In this document: piece by piece, positions 1-7,000 of the stretch
How the letters are laid out: each line of letters starts with the position of its first letter
Position numbering within the stretch: the first letter of the stretch is position 1
From: Actinomycetota bacterium
GTDB lineage: Bacteria; Actinomycetota; Actinomycetes; Actinomycetales; Microbacteriaceae
DNA length: 64,000 nt
Assembly (NCBI GenBank): GCA_947449765.1
Contig: CANFSP010000001.1
Location: 434,001 to 498,000, forward strand
Direction: 5' to 3'
Notes under the pieces: model-generated
What the model saw: only the letters and a program-made list of their open reading frames with translations
Database searches by the model: none
Told to the model about the DNA's origin: nothing
Program-made: the position numbers and the translations under genes

Positions 1-1275
1 TTTCTTGAGAATTTCCACCTCGTTAGAATTTGTCAATTCCCAAGTTGTGTAGTCGTACTTTGCGGTCATGTACCTCGTTATGAGGCTAATGATCTGGTTT
101 TGGCTGTGTGGTAAGAATCTTGTCTTGCCGCCCTGGTTGTTTAGTTTCAACGAGAGATAGGGCCTGAGAAGATTTTCAACCTCGCCGCAAGAAACCAATA
201 TCGATTTTTCAAGTTTGCTGAGATCCAGTGGGTTGCCAAGTTTCAATTCTCGAAGGTGAGTCGCCAGACTGTTCATGTCGTTGATTCGCAAACCCATAGC
301 GACCGTTACGACATTGAAACCCACCGAGGTTGCCTCGTCGGGACTTCCTACTTCGGGGAACAGTATTGGGAAGTCGCTACAAAGGACGTGACCCAGCCCG
401 AAAAGGTACTCATAAAGATTGAATTCGTCGTCCAGGCCTAACTTTTGTTCGTCAAAGCCGGAAACCTCATACCCTTCATCGATCAGCTGGAGATATTTAT
501 TCCTAATGGCCTGGCGGATTTTATCGTTGTCGATCCTTGCCGAAAAGTTCATCCAACTTGCTGCGTAGATTTCATACTTGGTGAGCTTCGTACCTTGCGA
601 ATTCACTCGCTGAAAAATTTCTGGGACATTACCCACATCGCCGCTGTAAACAACGATCGGGATGCGCACCTCTCGAATTGCTTGAACAGAATTGCGGATA
701 TCGTCGAGGATGGCACTGACAGGCTGGCGAACCTGCTCGTAATTCACAACCTGATCTTCTTCAGTCTTCAATTTAGACAATGATTCGAAAAGCCCGTAGC
801 CATCAAAACCCCGCGCCGCTTCGGTTGTCTCACAGGAACGCATCCACTCCTCGATAGCCTTCGTGATCGCTTCCTGAGTAGTGGTTTGCCAGTAGCCCTT
901 GAGGATGTCTGAAATTTGATCGAGATTATCCGGATCGATCGATTCCCTAACCGGTGCGGTCAGGAGCGGAGCCTTAAGGAAGCTCAGGATTGTCGAGGTT
1001 CGTTGTAGTCCATCAACCAGCTCAATGACATCACGGTTGCGATGCTCAACCGTTTGATGTTTTTCTCCGGTTCGAAAGCAAAGCAGTGAACCTATTGGGT
1101 ACCCCAAGTAGATTGACTCGATAAGTTTTTCTTGTTGCACGGTTGACCATACGATCCCTCGTTGAAACTTTGGCACGCGAATGTAATCACCTGTAGCGCT
1201 GTCAGGACTCGCATAAGCCTGAAGCTCACCTAATGTGATGGTCTTCGTAGTTGAATCGTTTGCTCGATTTATCAA
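1..1275 (-). CDS. DUF262 domain protein (GmrSD N-terminal / ParB-like), C-terminus beyond window
   Basis: Reading the minus strand from a TTG at 1275 gives 425 codons without a stop up to the window edge, so the gene is incomplete. Family motifs are FQRG (residues 37-40), DGLQR (88-92, the DGQQR nucleotide-binding motif) and FQRVNSQGTKLT (221-232). These are typical of DUF262 (PF03235), the NTP-sensing N-terminal domain of GmrSD-type modification-dependent restriction enzymes and of many defence-island proteins. A DUF1524/HNH nuclease domain often follows, but that part lies outside the window. The TTG start is chosen because GAGGGG sits about 10 bases upstream and an in-frame TGA lies 45 bases before it. 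The stretch is clearly more AT-rich than the rest of the window, which suggests transfer. The family call is firm; a defence role is inferred. Confidence 0.85.
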   Translation of the reverse strand, partial: MINRANDSTTKTITLGELQAYASPDSATGDYIRVPKFQRGIVWSTVQQEKLIESIYLGYPIGSLLCFRTGEKHQTVEHRNRDVIELVDGLQRTSTILSFLKAPLLTAPVRESIDPDNLDQISDILKGYWQTTTQEAITKAIEEWMRSCETTEAARGFDGYGLFESLSKLKTEEDQVVNYEQVRQPVSAILDDIRNSVQAIREVRIPIVVYSGDVGNVPEIFQRVNSQGTKLTKYEIYAASWMNFSARIDNDKIRQAIRNKYLQLIDEGYEVSGFDEQKLGLDDEFNLYEYLFGLGHVLCSDFPILFPEVGSPDEATSVGFNVVTVAMGLRINDMNSLATHLRELKLGNPLDLSKLEKSILVSCGEVENLLRPYLSLKLNNQGGKTRFLPHSQNQIISLITRYMTAKYDYTTWELTNSNEVEILKK

Positions 1276-1418
1276 AGCTGGGTCCCCTCGTGATCTCTTG
1301 ATTAGATCAGCTCCGAAGGATCAGATCAAATGCTCACAGGCTGGATAACCGCCGCCCCTTCAGGTTTAGGGCCTCTACGCCTATGACTCACCCAGCACAG
1401 CCTCATAGACTCGACCCC

Positions 1419-2969
1419 ATGAGTCGTGCACGAGTGAGCGCTGTTGTCGGGGCTGTGGCGGTAGCCGCATCCCTCTTTGTTATCGCACCATTGGGTGTGA
1501 GTGCCGCCTACGCGGCGACGTACACGCTGTACGGGACAGAGTTCGAAATACCCACCAATCAGCACACCATGATGAGTGCTCGGGTGGCGGCAAGTGCCGA
1601 CGGCACACGCGTGGCCATGATTACCTCGGTGAAGGGGGCGGCCGAGTGTGAGACGTCCATGGTGCCGGCGTTCGCGGTCGGTGTCACCACCTCGAACAGC
1701 ACGATTTGGAGCGACCCTCAGCTTCTGCCGGCCAACACGGGCATCGCGTGCGAGACCTTCACTGACTGGAACGTTGCGCTCAGCGATGACGGCACCCGCG
1801 GATTACTCACCTGGCGCTCGAGCTCGGGCTTCAGCTACGCGGTGTTCAACTGGGGTCTCACCGAGGAGCGCCCCGCAGATCCGTCGGTCTATTCCAAGAA
1901 TTTCACGATGGATAACATCAACTCTCTGTCGTACTCGGCCGCCATGTCGGGTGACGGCTCGCGTGCCATCATCGGTCTTGCCAAGGTTGCGGAGGGTTCC
2001 ACCGGGTTCTACTACTCAGACATTGACCTCGAGCGGCCCGGAGTCGATAATTGGCAAGCAATTCAGTCGAGTGATGTTCCCGCGGCAACCATAAACGTGG
2101 ACGTGTCCGACGACGGTGAAGTGATCGCTTTTTCCATGCCGGGATCCCCGGAAGGTTCGACGAACGCGTGGAGTGAACTCAATGTGTACACGTGTCGGGT
2201 GAACTGTTACACCAAGCGCCTCAAGCACTTTTCCGCCACGGTGCCGGCAGGCGAGGGCGCCATGATGGGTGCCCGGGTGAACCTCGATGCAACGGGCTCG
2301 AGGCTCCTGCTGAGCTGGCTCAAGTACTCGCAAGAGTCGACCAGCCTGCTGCGTACCGCGGTGCTCAACCCGTCGGCAGTCGGTAAAGAAATCAACTTCG
2401 CGTCACAGGTGAAGTTGTCGACGGTTTCCGCTGAAAACTGGACGGGGTACGTCATCAGCGACGACACTCTGCGATTTGCCGCGTGGACAATCACTGATCA
2501 GGGCGGCGCCGGAGGCAGGGTGGACGTCACGCCGGGAACCATTGGACAAGACGGCACTCTCACGAAGGGTGTGACGTCTTCCGTCATGTCGCCCTTTACC
2601 AACTGGGTAAATATGAGGATGGCTGGTTCGCCGGAGCGCATTGTGTTCTCAACAACCGTCTCCTCATCGGGCGTTGCCTTCAAGGTCTTCGCCTCAGATT
2701 CGTCGACTGCGCCCAAGAGCTGGTCGCTGATTTACACCGGAGATGTTCCGTCGCTGCTTGACGACTCCACGCACCTGGCTGTTGCCAAGGCGGCCGATGT
2801 GGCGATTTATGCCTCAAACCGGATGGTCTCGTGGCCCGCGACAAACGCTGCTGCACGGGTGTTCAAGCTGTCGAATTTGGGAGCCGCGTCGGCGGTGCCG
2901 GTCATCACCGTGACAGGCGGTGGCAGTGCCGTCTCGGGCAAAACGCTGTCCGCATCGAATGGCACCTGA
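1419..2969 (+). CDS. Secreted beta-propeller-like protein, truncated by in-frame TGA
   Basis: The protein starts with a signal peptide: a basic MSRAR, a hydrophobic run and an AYA-A cleavage site near residue 30. The ATG at 1419 is preferred over 1383 because it gives a normal-length signal peptide. The body carries about six spaced motifs of the form S-D-D-G-x-R followed by a hydrophobic strand (SADGTR, SDDGTR, SGDGSR, SDDGE, DATGSR, SDDTLR). This looks like a PD40/WD40-type beta-propeller. The end enters an Ig-like or cell-wall repeat (GGGSAVSGKTLSASNGT) and stops at TGA, 2967-2969. The same frame continues with the rest of that repeat, so a Trp codon seems to have become a stop. The substrate and function are unknown. 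Confidence 0.75.
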   Translation: MSRARVSAVVGAVAVAASLFVIAPLGVSAAYAATYTLYGTEFEIPTNQHTMMSARVAASADGTRVAMITSVKGAAECETSMVPAFAVGVTTSNSTIWSDPQLLPANTGIACETFTDWNVALSDDGTRGLLTWRSSSGFSYAVFNWGLTEERPADPSVYSKNFTMDNINSLSYSAAMSGDGSRAIIGLAKVAEGSTGFYYSDIDLERPGVDNWQAIQSSDVPAATINVDVSDDGEVIAFSMPGSPEGSTNAWSELNVYTCRVNCYTKRLKHFSATVPAGEGAMMGARVNLDATGSRLLLSWLKYSQESTSLLRTAVLNPSAVGKEINFASQVKLSTVSAENWTGYVISDDTLRFAAWTITDQGGAGGRVDVTPGTIGQDGTLTKGVTSSVMSPFTNWVNMRMAGSPERIVFSTTVSSSGVAFKVFASDSSTAPKSWSLIYTGDVPSLLDDSTHLAVAKAADVAIYASNRMVSWPATNAAARVFKLSNLGAASAVPVITVTGGGSAVSGKTLSASNGT

Positions 2970-3434
2970 GTGGGCGCCAGCACAGGTCTTGGCTACCGCT
3001 GGTACCGCGACGGAGCACCGATTCTCAACGCGACCTCGAAAACCTACACTCTCGTGCCCGAAGATGCCTTGGCGACGGTGAGTGTTTCGGTGACCAACTC
3101 ATCGAATGGCGCATACCCGGCAAGCATCGTCTCGGCCGGTGTGCAGGTGAAGGGAACGATTACCGGTGTCACGCCGGTGATGAGTGCGGTTGGCGGCACG
3201 GTCAAGGTGGGCAAGAAGCTCACTGTTTCGGCGGCAAGCCTCAGTGGATGGAGCCCCTCGGGTCTCACCTTCTCGTACGTGTGGAAGGTCGCGGGTGTGA
3301 CAAAGTCGAACACCTCGAGCTACACACCGGTGGCTGCCGATGCCGGCAAGGCGGTCACTGTCACCGTGACGGGTACGAAGACCATGTTCGAGCCGCTCGT
3401 CAAAACGAGCGCGTCGGTAACCATCGCGCCGTAA
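2970..3434 (+). pseudogene. C-terminal part of the secreted propeller protein, separated by a stop codon
   Basis: This in-frame continuation encodes the remainder of one Ig-like repeat (GYRWYRDGAPI, TSKTYTLVPEDA) and one further repeat (GGTVKVGKKLTVSAASLSGW, FSYVWKVAG, SSYTPVAADAGKAVTVTVTG). Such GK-T-L-V ... Y-W-Y/K repeats are common at the C-terminus of actinobacterial secreted proteins. The piece has no signal peptide or ribosome binding site of its own; a GTG directly follows the TGA. It is most simply the tail of the upstream gene after a nonsense mutation. A sequencing error or TGA readthrough are alternatives. Confidence 0.7.
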
Positions 3435-3449
3435 GAGTTTTCGCTGGAC

Positions 3450-3848
3450 TTAGGTTCTCATGATCGGGACGGCGACGACGTCGGTGTGGGTGAAGTCTTC
3501 GCCGACGAACAGCAGGGGTTGCTTGGCGAGCATAGCCGTGGCGTAGGCGGCGCAGTCACCAAAGTTGAGTGCGGCCTTGTGGCGGCCCTTTCCGAATCGG
3601 GCGTGGGCTGCGATGGCGGCCTTGGCGTGTGCCTCGTCGAAGGGGACGACGGTGATGTTCCAGCTTTCGAGAAGGTCAGTCGAGCGGCGCTCATCCAGCT
3701 CATTCTTGTTGGTGAGGACGAGCCCAAATTCGAGCGCCGAAACCGCCGAGACCTGAACGGGTGACGACGTCACAATCGCCTGCAAGAGTGACTCGTAGCC
3801 CGTTTCATGTCGTGCAATGGCGACGAGTGCCGACGTATCTACGATCAC
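3450..3848 (-). CDS. vapC: VapC-type PIN-domain toxin ribonuclease
   Basis: This 132-residue PIN domain protein carries the acidic active-site residues at D4 (IVDTSA), E40 (ALEFGL), D98 (NFGDCAAYA) and D118. VapC toxins cleave RNA, often tRNA or rRNA, when not held by VapB. The GTG start at 3848 shares bases with the TGA stop of the upstream antitoxin (GTGA), so the pair is translationally coupled. The frame extends further upstream to 3926 but that part overlaps vapB and is not used. It converges with the secreted propeller gene. Confidence 0.88.
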   Translation of the reverse strand: MIVDTSALVAIARHETGYESLLQAIVTSSPVQVSAVSALEFGLVLTNKNELDERRSTDLLESWNITVVPFDEAHAKAAIAAHARFGKGRHKAALNFGDCAAYATAMLAKQPLLFVGEDFTHTDVVAVPIMRT

Positions 3849-4132
3849 GTGTAGAGCTCGTCGTATCCGAGGAATTCTTCCTCTTCTTCTTTCGTCATCG
3901 GCTTCACGCCCGCGGTGATGGGCCAAATGTGCTCTTGCATGAAACGAATCGCTTCGTCGTATTTGGCTTGTTGTTCGGGTGTGAGAGGAGCGCCAAGTTC
4001 TTTCAGTTTTTCTTGCGCCAACTGGCGCACGGCCGCGGTCTTAGAAACGCCCAGCAGGCGCGCCACTTCAGTGATGGCGGCAACCGCTGCGGGGTCTTTG
4101 ATGTTGAGGCTCACAAGGCCAAATTCTACCAT
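3845..4132 (-). CDS. vapB: VapB antitoxin, Rv0623-like transcription factor family
   Basis: The core begins SLNIKDPAAVAAITEVARLL and continues GVSKTAAVRQLAQEKL, the N-terminal DNA-binding region of Rv0623/Psk-type antitoxins. The C-terminal half (residues about 50-95) is charged and would wrap the toxin. Possible starts are ATG 4132, ATG 4141 or GTG 4114. The last gives the N-terminus closest to the family (VSLNIKDP), and none has a clear ribosome binding site. It overlaps vapC by four bases. The protein should autorepress the operon, but no clear operator was found. Confidence 0.8.
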   Translation of the reverse strand: MVEFGLVSLNIKDPAAVAAITEVARLLGVSKTAAVRQLAQEKLKELGAPLTPEQQAKYDEAIRFMQEHIWPITAGVKPMTKEEEEEFLGYDELYT

Positions 4133-4229
4133 TTGTGACATGAGGGTAGAAAGTACCATCGCGCGCTCGCAGCGCACCCGAGCTCTAGGAAAATGTGCGC
4201 GGGTGGGCGCGAGGGGTAGCTGGGGAGGG

Positions 4230-4853
4230 CTACTGCTCGTCCATGTCGGGCATCGTTTCGCGCAGGTCGCCGATGCGCTGCGCGAACTGCTGGCCAGCGG
4301 CGAACTTCTGCCCGAGATCGGTGCGGCGGCCGTCGGCGTGGAGCCGACCTGGCCAGCCGTGAGCCTGGTGCCAGGCGCCTGCTGCCAGCAGCAGCGCCGA
4401 GCCGATGTTCTCGCGCCGACGACTCGGCGCGACATAAATCTGATGGATGAGCCCACCATCGTGATACCAGCGGATTGCCCCGACCTGCTCATCCACCCGG
4501 TTGTTCATCGACGCGAACTGCATCGCCGAGATGATCGTTCCGGTGGGCACGCGCTCGTCGGCGTACGCCACGAGGTTGGCGGCAGCCGGATGCGCTCCCG
4601 GCTCATCCACCCAACAGAACCACAGCGGCGGTGCGGCGCCGAGCTGCTCAGACGTGATGTTCAGATGCGCGAGACCGCCTGATTCCGTCGGCGTGAGCTC
4701 GTAGAGGGGAGCTCCGGCTGACATGTGGTCGACATCTGACTCCGCATCGAAGTGCGTGCCATCGGCAAAGTCGTTTCCACATCGTGCGGTGACGGCAAAC
4801 AACCCGTTCACGCGCGTGCTCGGCCGAAACCACCAGATGTTTGTAGACTGCAC
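4230..4853 (-). CDS. GNAT family N-acetyltransferase
   Basis: Residues about 125-165 contain IHQIYVAPSRRRENIGSALL, the acetyl-CoA pyrophosphate-binding motif (R/Q-x-x-G-x-A/G form) of GNAT acetyltransferases. An upstream strand reads GTIISAMQF. The substrate is not predictable. The N-terminal 43 residues before an internal Met (4724) are poorly typical, so the gene may start there. The GTG at 4853 lies in the narrow intergenic space shared with the divergent sortase-anchored protein gene. Confidence 0.65.
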   Translation of the reverse strand: MQSTNIWWFRPSTRVNGLFAVTARCGNDFADGTHFDAESDVDHMSAGAPLYELTPTESGGLAHLNITSEQLGAAPPLWFCWVDEPGAHPAAANLVAYADERVPTGTIISAMQFASMNNRVDEQVGAIRWYHDGGLIHQIYVAPSRRRENIGSALLLAAGAWHQAHGWPGRLHADGRRTDLGQKFAAGQQFAQRIGDLRETMPDMDEQ

Positions 4854-4882
4854 CTACCAATTCTGTCGCGGACGGGGACCTC

Positions 4883-5860
4883 ATGAAACGCAGTATTGCC
4901 ACGGCCGCCGGCGCGGGTGTCGCCTCGGTGGGCATGACCGCACTCTCCGTTGTCGCAGCGGGCACCGCCGCACACGCCGTCCCACCGGTTCCACTGGAAC
5001 AGTGCGCGACCTATGCCGACTTGTTGACGTCGACCGATGCCGCCGCGCTTCAGAACCCACAGTGGTACATGGGATGCATCCCGCAGTACGGCCTCGGCAA
5101 AGCCGAGTTCACCGTGTCGAGCGACGTTGACTTCCCGGCCGATTTCGTCCCGTTCGGTGATTCAGCCGTGACGCAAACCTCCAGCGTCGACTCGTCCGCG
5201 GTCGACGCCTACTTCGGCACAGACGTCTCCAGCACACTGAACGTCATCCAGCGCATCGATGATGGCTCGAACCCCAAGCTTCAGCGGTACCGATTCGGTG
5301 CGGTAAGCCAAGATGGCCTCACGCTCCCGTTAGCCACACTGCCGATTTCCCAGGTGGGGCCCATCACCTCAGCTGAACTGCCCGCGGAATGTCTGACGTC
5401 GACGAACTCGTACCAGCAGATCTTCGCCGTCGATTACACGCCGTTCAGCCTGTCGTTCGCCGAAACCGCCGGTGACTACAACTGGACCACCACAGTGGAT
5501 GTGGCTCCACCGCGGCTCTATGTCGCCTTCACCGTGCTCCCCGGCAATGAAAACCTGGAGAACGGCACCGCCTTCTGCGTGGGCAATGAGAATCAGATGG
5601 TCTATCAGGTACTCAGCTCGGATCAGCCGATCATGACCGAACTTTCGTCGGTCGTGATGCTGAATCCCTACTCGGCAGAGGTCGGCCAGAACTTCATCGG
5701 TGATTTTCCCATGACGCATGAACTGGCGAATACGGGTCAGGATCAACAGCGGATCGGCCTGATCGCGGGGATAGCGGGCGCGCTTATCGTGGTGGGAATC
5801 GCCATCGGAGTGGTGTTGGGGCTTCGTCGACGCAAAGATTCTCGTTCGCCTCGCGCGTAA
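4883..5860 (+). CDS. Secreted surface protein with LAxTG sortase signal
   Basis: The 325-residue protein has an N-terminal signal peptide (MKRSIATAAG, hydrophobic stretch, AHA-VPP cleavage site near residue 32). It has a full C-terminal sorting signal: LANTG at residues 281-285, a hydrophobic segment of about 22 residues and a basic tail RRRK. LAxTG is the form preferred by class E sortases of high-GC actinobacteria, so the protein is probably linked to peptidoglycan. Four or more cysteines in the mature part could form disulphides. No catalytic domain was recognised. Confidence 0.82.
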   Translation: MKRSIATAAGAGVASVGMTALSVVAAGTAAHAVPPVPLEQCATYADLLTSTDAAALQNPQWYMGCIPQYGLGKAEFTVSSDVDFPADFVPFGDSAVTQTSSVDSSAVDAYFGTDVSSTLNVIQRIDDGSNPKLQRYRFGAVSQDGLTLPLATLPISQVGPITSAELPAECLTSTNSYQQIFAVDYTPFSLSFAETAGDYNWTTTVDVAPPRLYVAFTVLPGNENLENGTAFCVGNENQMVYQVLSSDQPIMTELSSVVMLNPYSAEVGQNFIGDFPMTHELANTGQDQQRIGLIAGIAGALIVVGIAIGVVLGLRRRKDSRSPRA

Positions 5861-5871
5861 AGGTTTGGTTT

Positions 5872-5941
5872 TGCGCCACATCAGGCGCACACTTATAAGT
5901 AGATGTCGCGTCTGGTGTGCAGGCGCACGAAGGAGGAAATC
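5872..5941 (+). promoter_or_regulatory. Upstream region of the Cys-rich small protein: inverted repeats and Shine-Dalgarno
   Basis: A perfect 6-bp inverted repeat (TGCGCC 5872-5877, GGCGCA 5884-5889) is followed by a second one (GCACAC 5887-5892, GTGTGC 5915-5920) around an AT-rich TTATAAGT that could be a -10 element. A strong AAGGAGG lies just before the ATG at 5942. The dense symmetry suggests a regulator site, but which regulator binds is unknown. Confidence 0.45.
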
Positions 5942-6037
5942 ATGGCAGTATCCGAAATCAAGCTCGAAACCCCCAGCGCTACCGTTGGTGGCGGAGAAGG
6001 TGGCTGCTGCGGCGGCGCCTGCTGCGGCGGAAACTAG
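5942..6037 (+). CDS. 31-residue Cys/Gly-rich small protein
   Basis: The short frame encodes a charged N-terminal half (MAVSEIKLETPSATV), then a Gly-rich tail with two CC pairs (GGCCGGACCGGN). An AAGGAGG ribosome binding site stands at ideal distance, inverted repeats lie upstream, and a strong terminator begins 15 bases after the stop, so it looks like an independent monocistronic gene. Paired cysteines in a flexible Gly context suggest metal or thiol binding, or a modified peptide precursor; neither is shown. Alternatively it is a cysteine-sensing leader peptide whose translation controls the following hairpin. I do not recognise the family. Confidence 0.6.
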   Translation: MAVSEIKLETPSATVGGGEGGCCGGACCGGN

Positions 6038-6052
6038 AGCATACGTAGTCGA

Positions 6053-6080
6053 AAGGCCCGGGCTGATGCCCGGGCCTTTT
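6053..6080 (+). terminator. Rho-independent terminator
   Basis: The stem AAGGCCCGGGC / GCCCGGGCCTT with a four-base loop (TGAT) is followed by TT. It ends the Cys-rich small gene and would separate it from the HNH nuclease gene. Confidence 0.85.
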
Positions 6081-6175
6081 GCATGCCAGCTCTCTCGTTC
6101 GCGTGCGCGGCATCGCCGGCCGTGCCGTTCGCTCATTGTCAGCTGACCTGCCTAAGCTAAGCGCAGGGGAGGGTC

Positions 6176-6991
6176 ATGTCTGAAAATTCTTCGTCGAGAA
6201 GAACCATCATCATCACGGTCAGCGTCATCGCGGCGGTTCTGGTGCTGTCGTGGATTGGCTCTCTTCTTCCCAAGCCGCTGAGCACGCCACATGCGAGTTC
6301 GTCGGCGCGCGCATCCATTCGTCCGACTCCTGTCGCCTCGGCAAGTGCGACGCCCACGCCGACACCGACCCCGACGCCGACCGGCCCCGCTAATGGCGGC
6401 GTGATTGACGAGACGGGTGCGGGATTCACGGCCATGCTGGAGCAGTTGCCGGTGGATGACGCCGTTCACGACGGTTACGAGCGTGACCTGTTCAAGCACT
6501 GGACTGACGCCGACCACGATGGATGCGACACCCGCGCCGAAGTGCTCATGCTCGAGGCGCTGAGTGCGGTGACGCACGGCTCGACCTGCGCGGTCAAGGA
6601 GGGCTCGTGGTGGTCGTCGTACGACAACCTCACGTACACCATCGCGAGTCAGCTCGACGTGGATCACATGGTGCCACTGGCTGAGGCGTGGCGGTCGGGC
6701 GCTTATGCGTGGTCGGCCTCGCGCCGTGAGGCCTATGCCAACGACCTCGGCTACGAGTATTCGCTGGTGGCGGTGTCGGCCAGCTCGAACCGGTCGAAGA
6801 GCGACCAGGACCCGGCGCAGTGGATGCCCCGCTTCACCGACATTGCCTGCTCGTACGCCGCCGAGTGGGTCGGGGTCAAGTTTCGCTGGACTTTGAGCGT
6901 GGACTCGGCTGAGCGCGGCGCACTCACCCGCATTCTCAGTGGATGCGGGTCGATCGCGGTCACGCTGCCCACGGCCGCACCGAGCAACTAG
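6176..6991 (+). CDS. Membrane-anchored or secreted HNH endonuclease family protein (DUF1524-like)
   Basis: Residues 10-30 form a hydrophobic signal/anchor. A low-complexity Pro-Thr linker follows (about residues 60-70, TPTPTPTPT). The rest is the extracellular nuclease domain with DVDHMVPLAEAW (near residue 160) and SLVAVSASSNRSKSDQDPAQW, the DHxxPL...N...K core of secreted actinobacterial HNH/DUF1524 proteins. It is expected to degrade DNA outside the cell or at the wall. A GGGAGG-like sequence precedes the ATG. Its TAG stop is reused in the -10 box of the next gene (TAGGCT, 6989-6994). Confidence 0.82.
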   Translation: MSENSSSRRTIIITVSVIAAVLVLSWIGSLLPKPLSTPHASSSARASIRPTPVASASATPTPTPTPTPTGPANGGVIDETGAGFTAMLEQLPVDDAVHDGYERDLFKHWTDADHDGCDTRAEVLMLEALSAVTHGSTCAVKEGSWWSSYDNLTYTIASQLDVDHMVPLAEAWRSGAYAWSASRREAYANDLGYEYSLVAVSASSNRSKSDQDPAQWMPRFTDIACSYAAEWVGVKFRWTLSVDSAERGALTRILSGCGSIAVTLPTAAPSN

Positions 6992-7000
6992 GCTCAGAAA

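Noticed and set aside
256-783. Two short plus-strand open frames (61 and 112 residues)
   Set aside because: They lie opposite the DUF262 gene, which has clear family motifs over the whole stretch on the minus strand.
2967-2969. TGA considered as selenocysteine
   Set aside because: The aligned residue is an expected Trp in an Ig-like repeat, not Cys, and there is no sign of selenocysteine machinery or a SECIS-like element.
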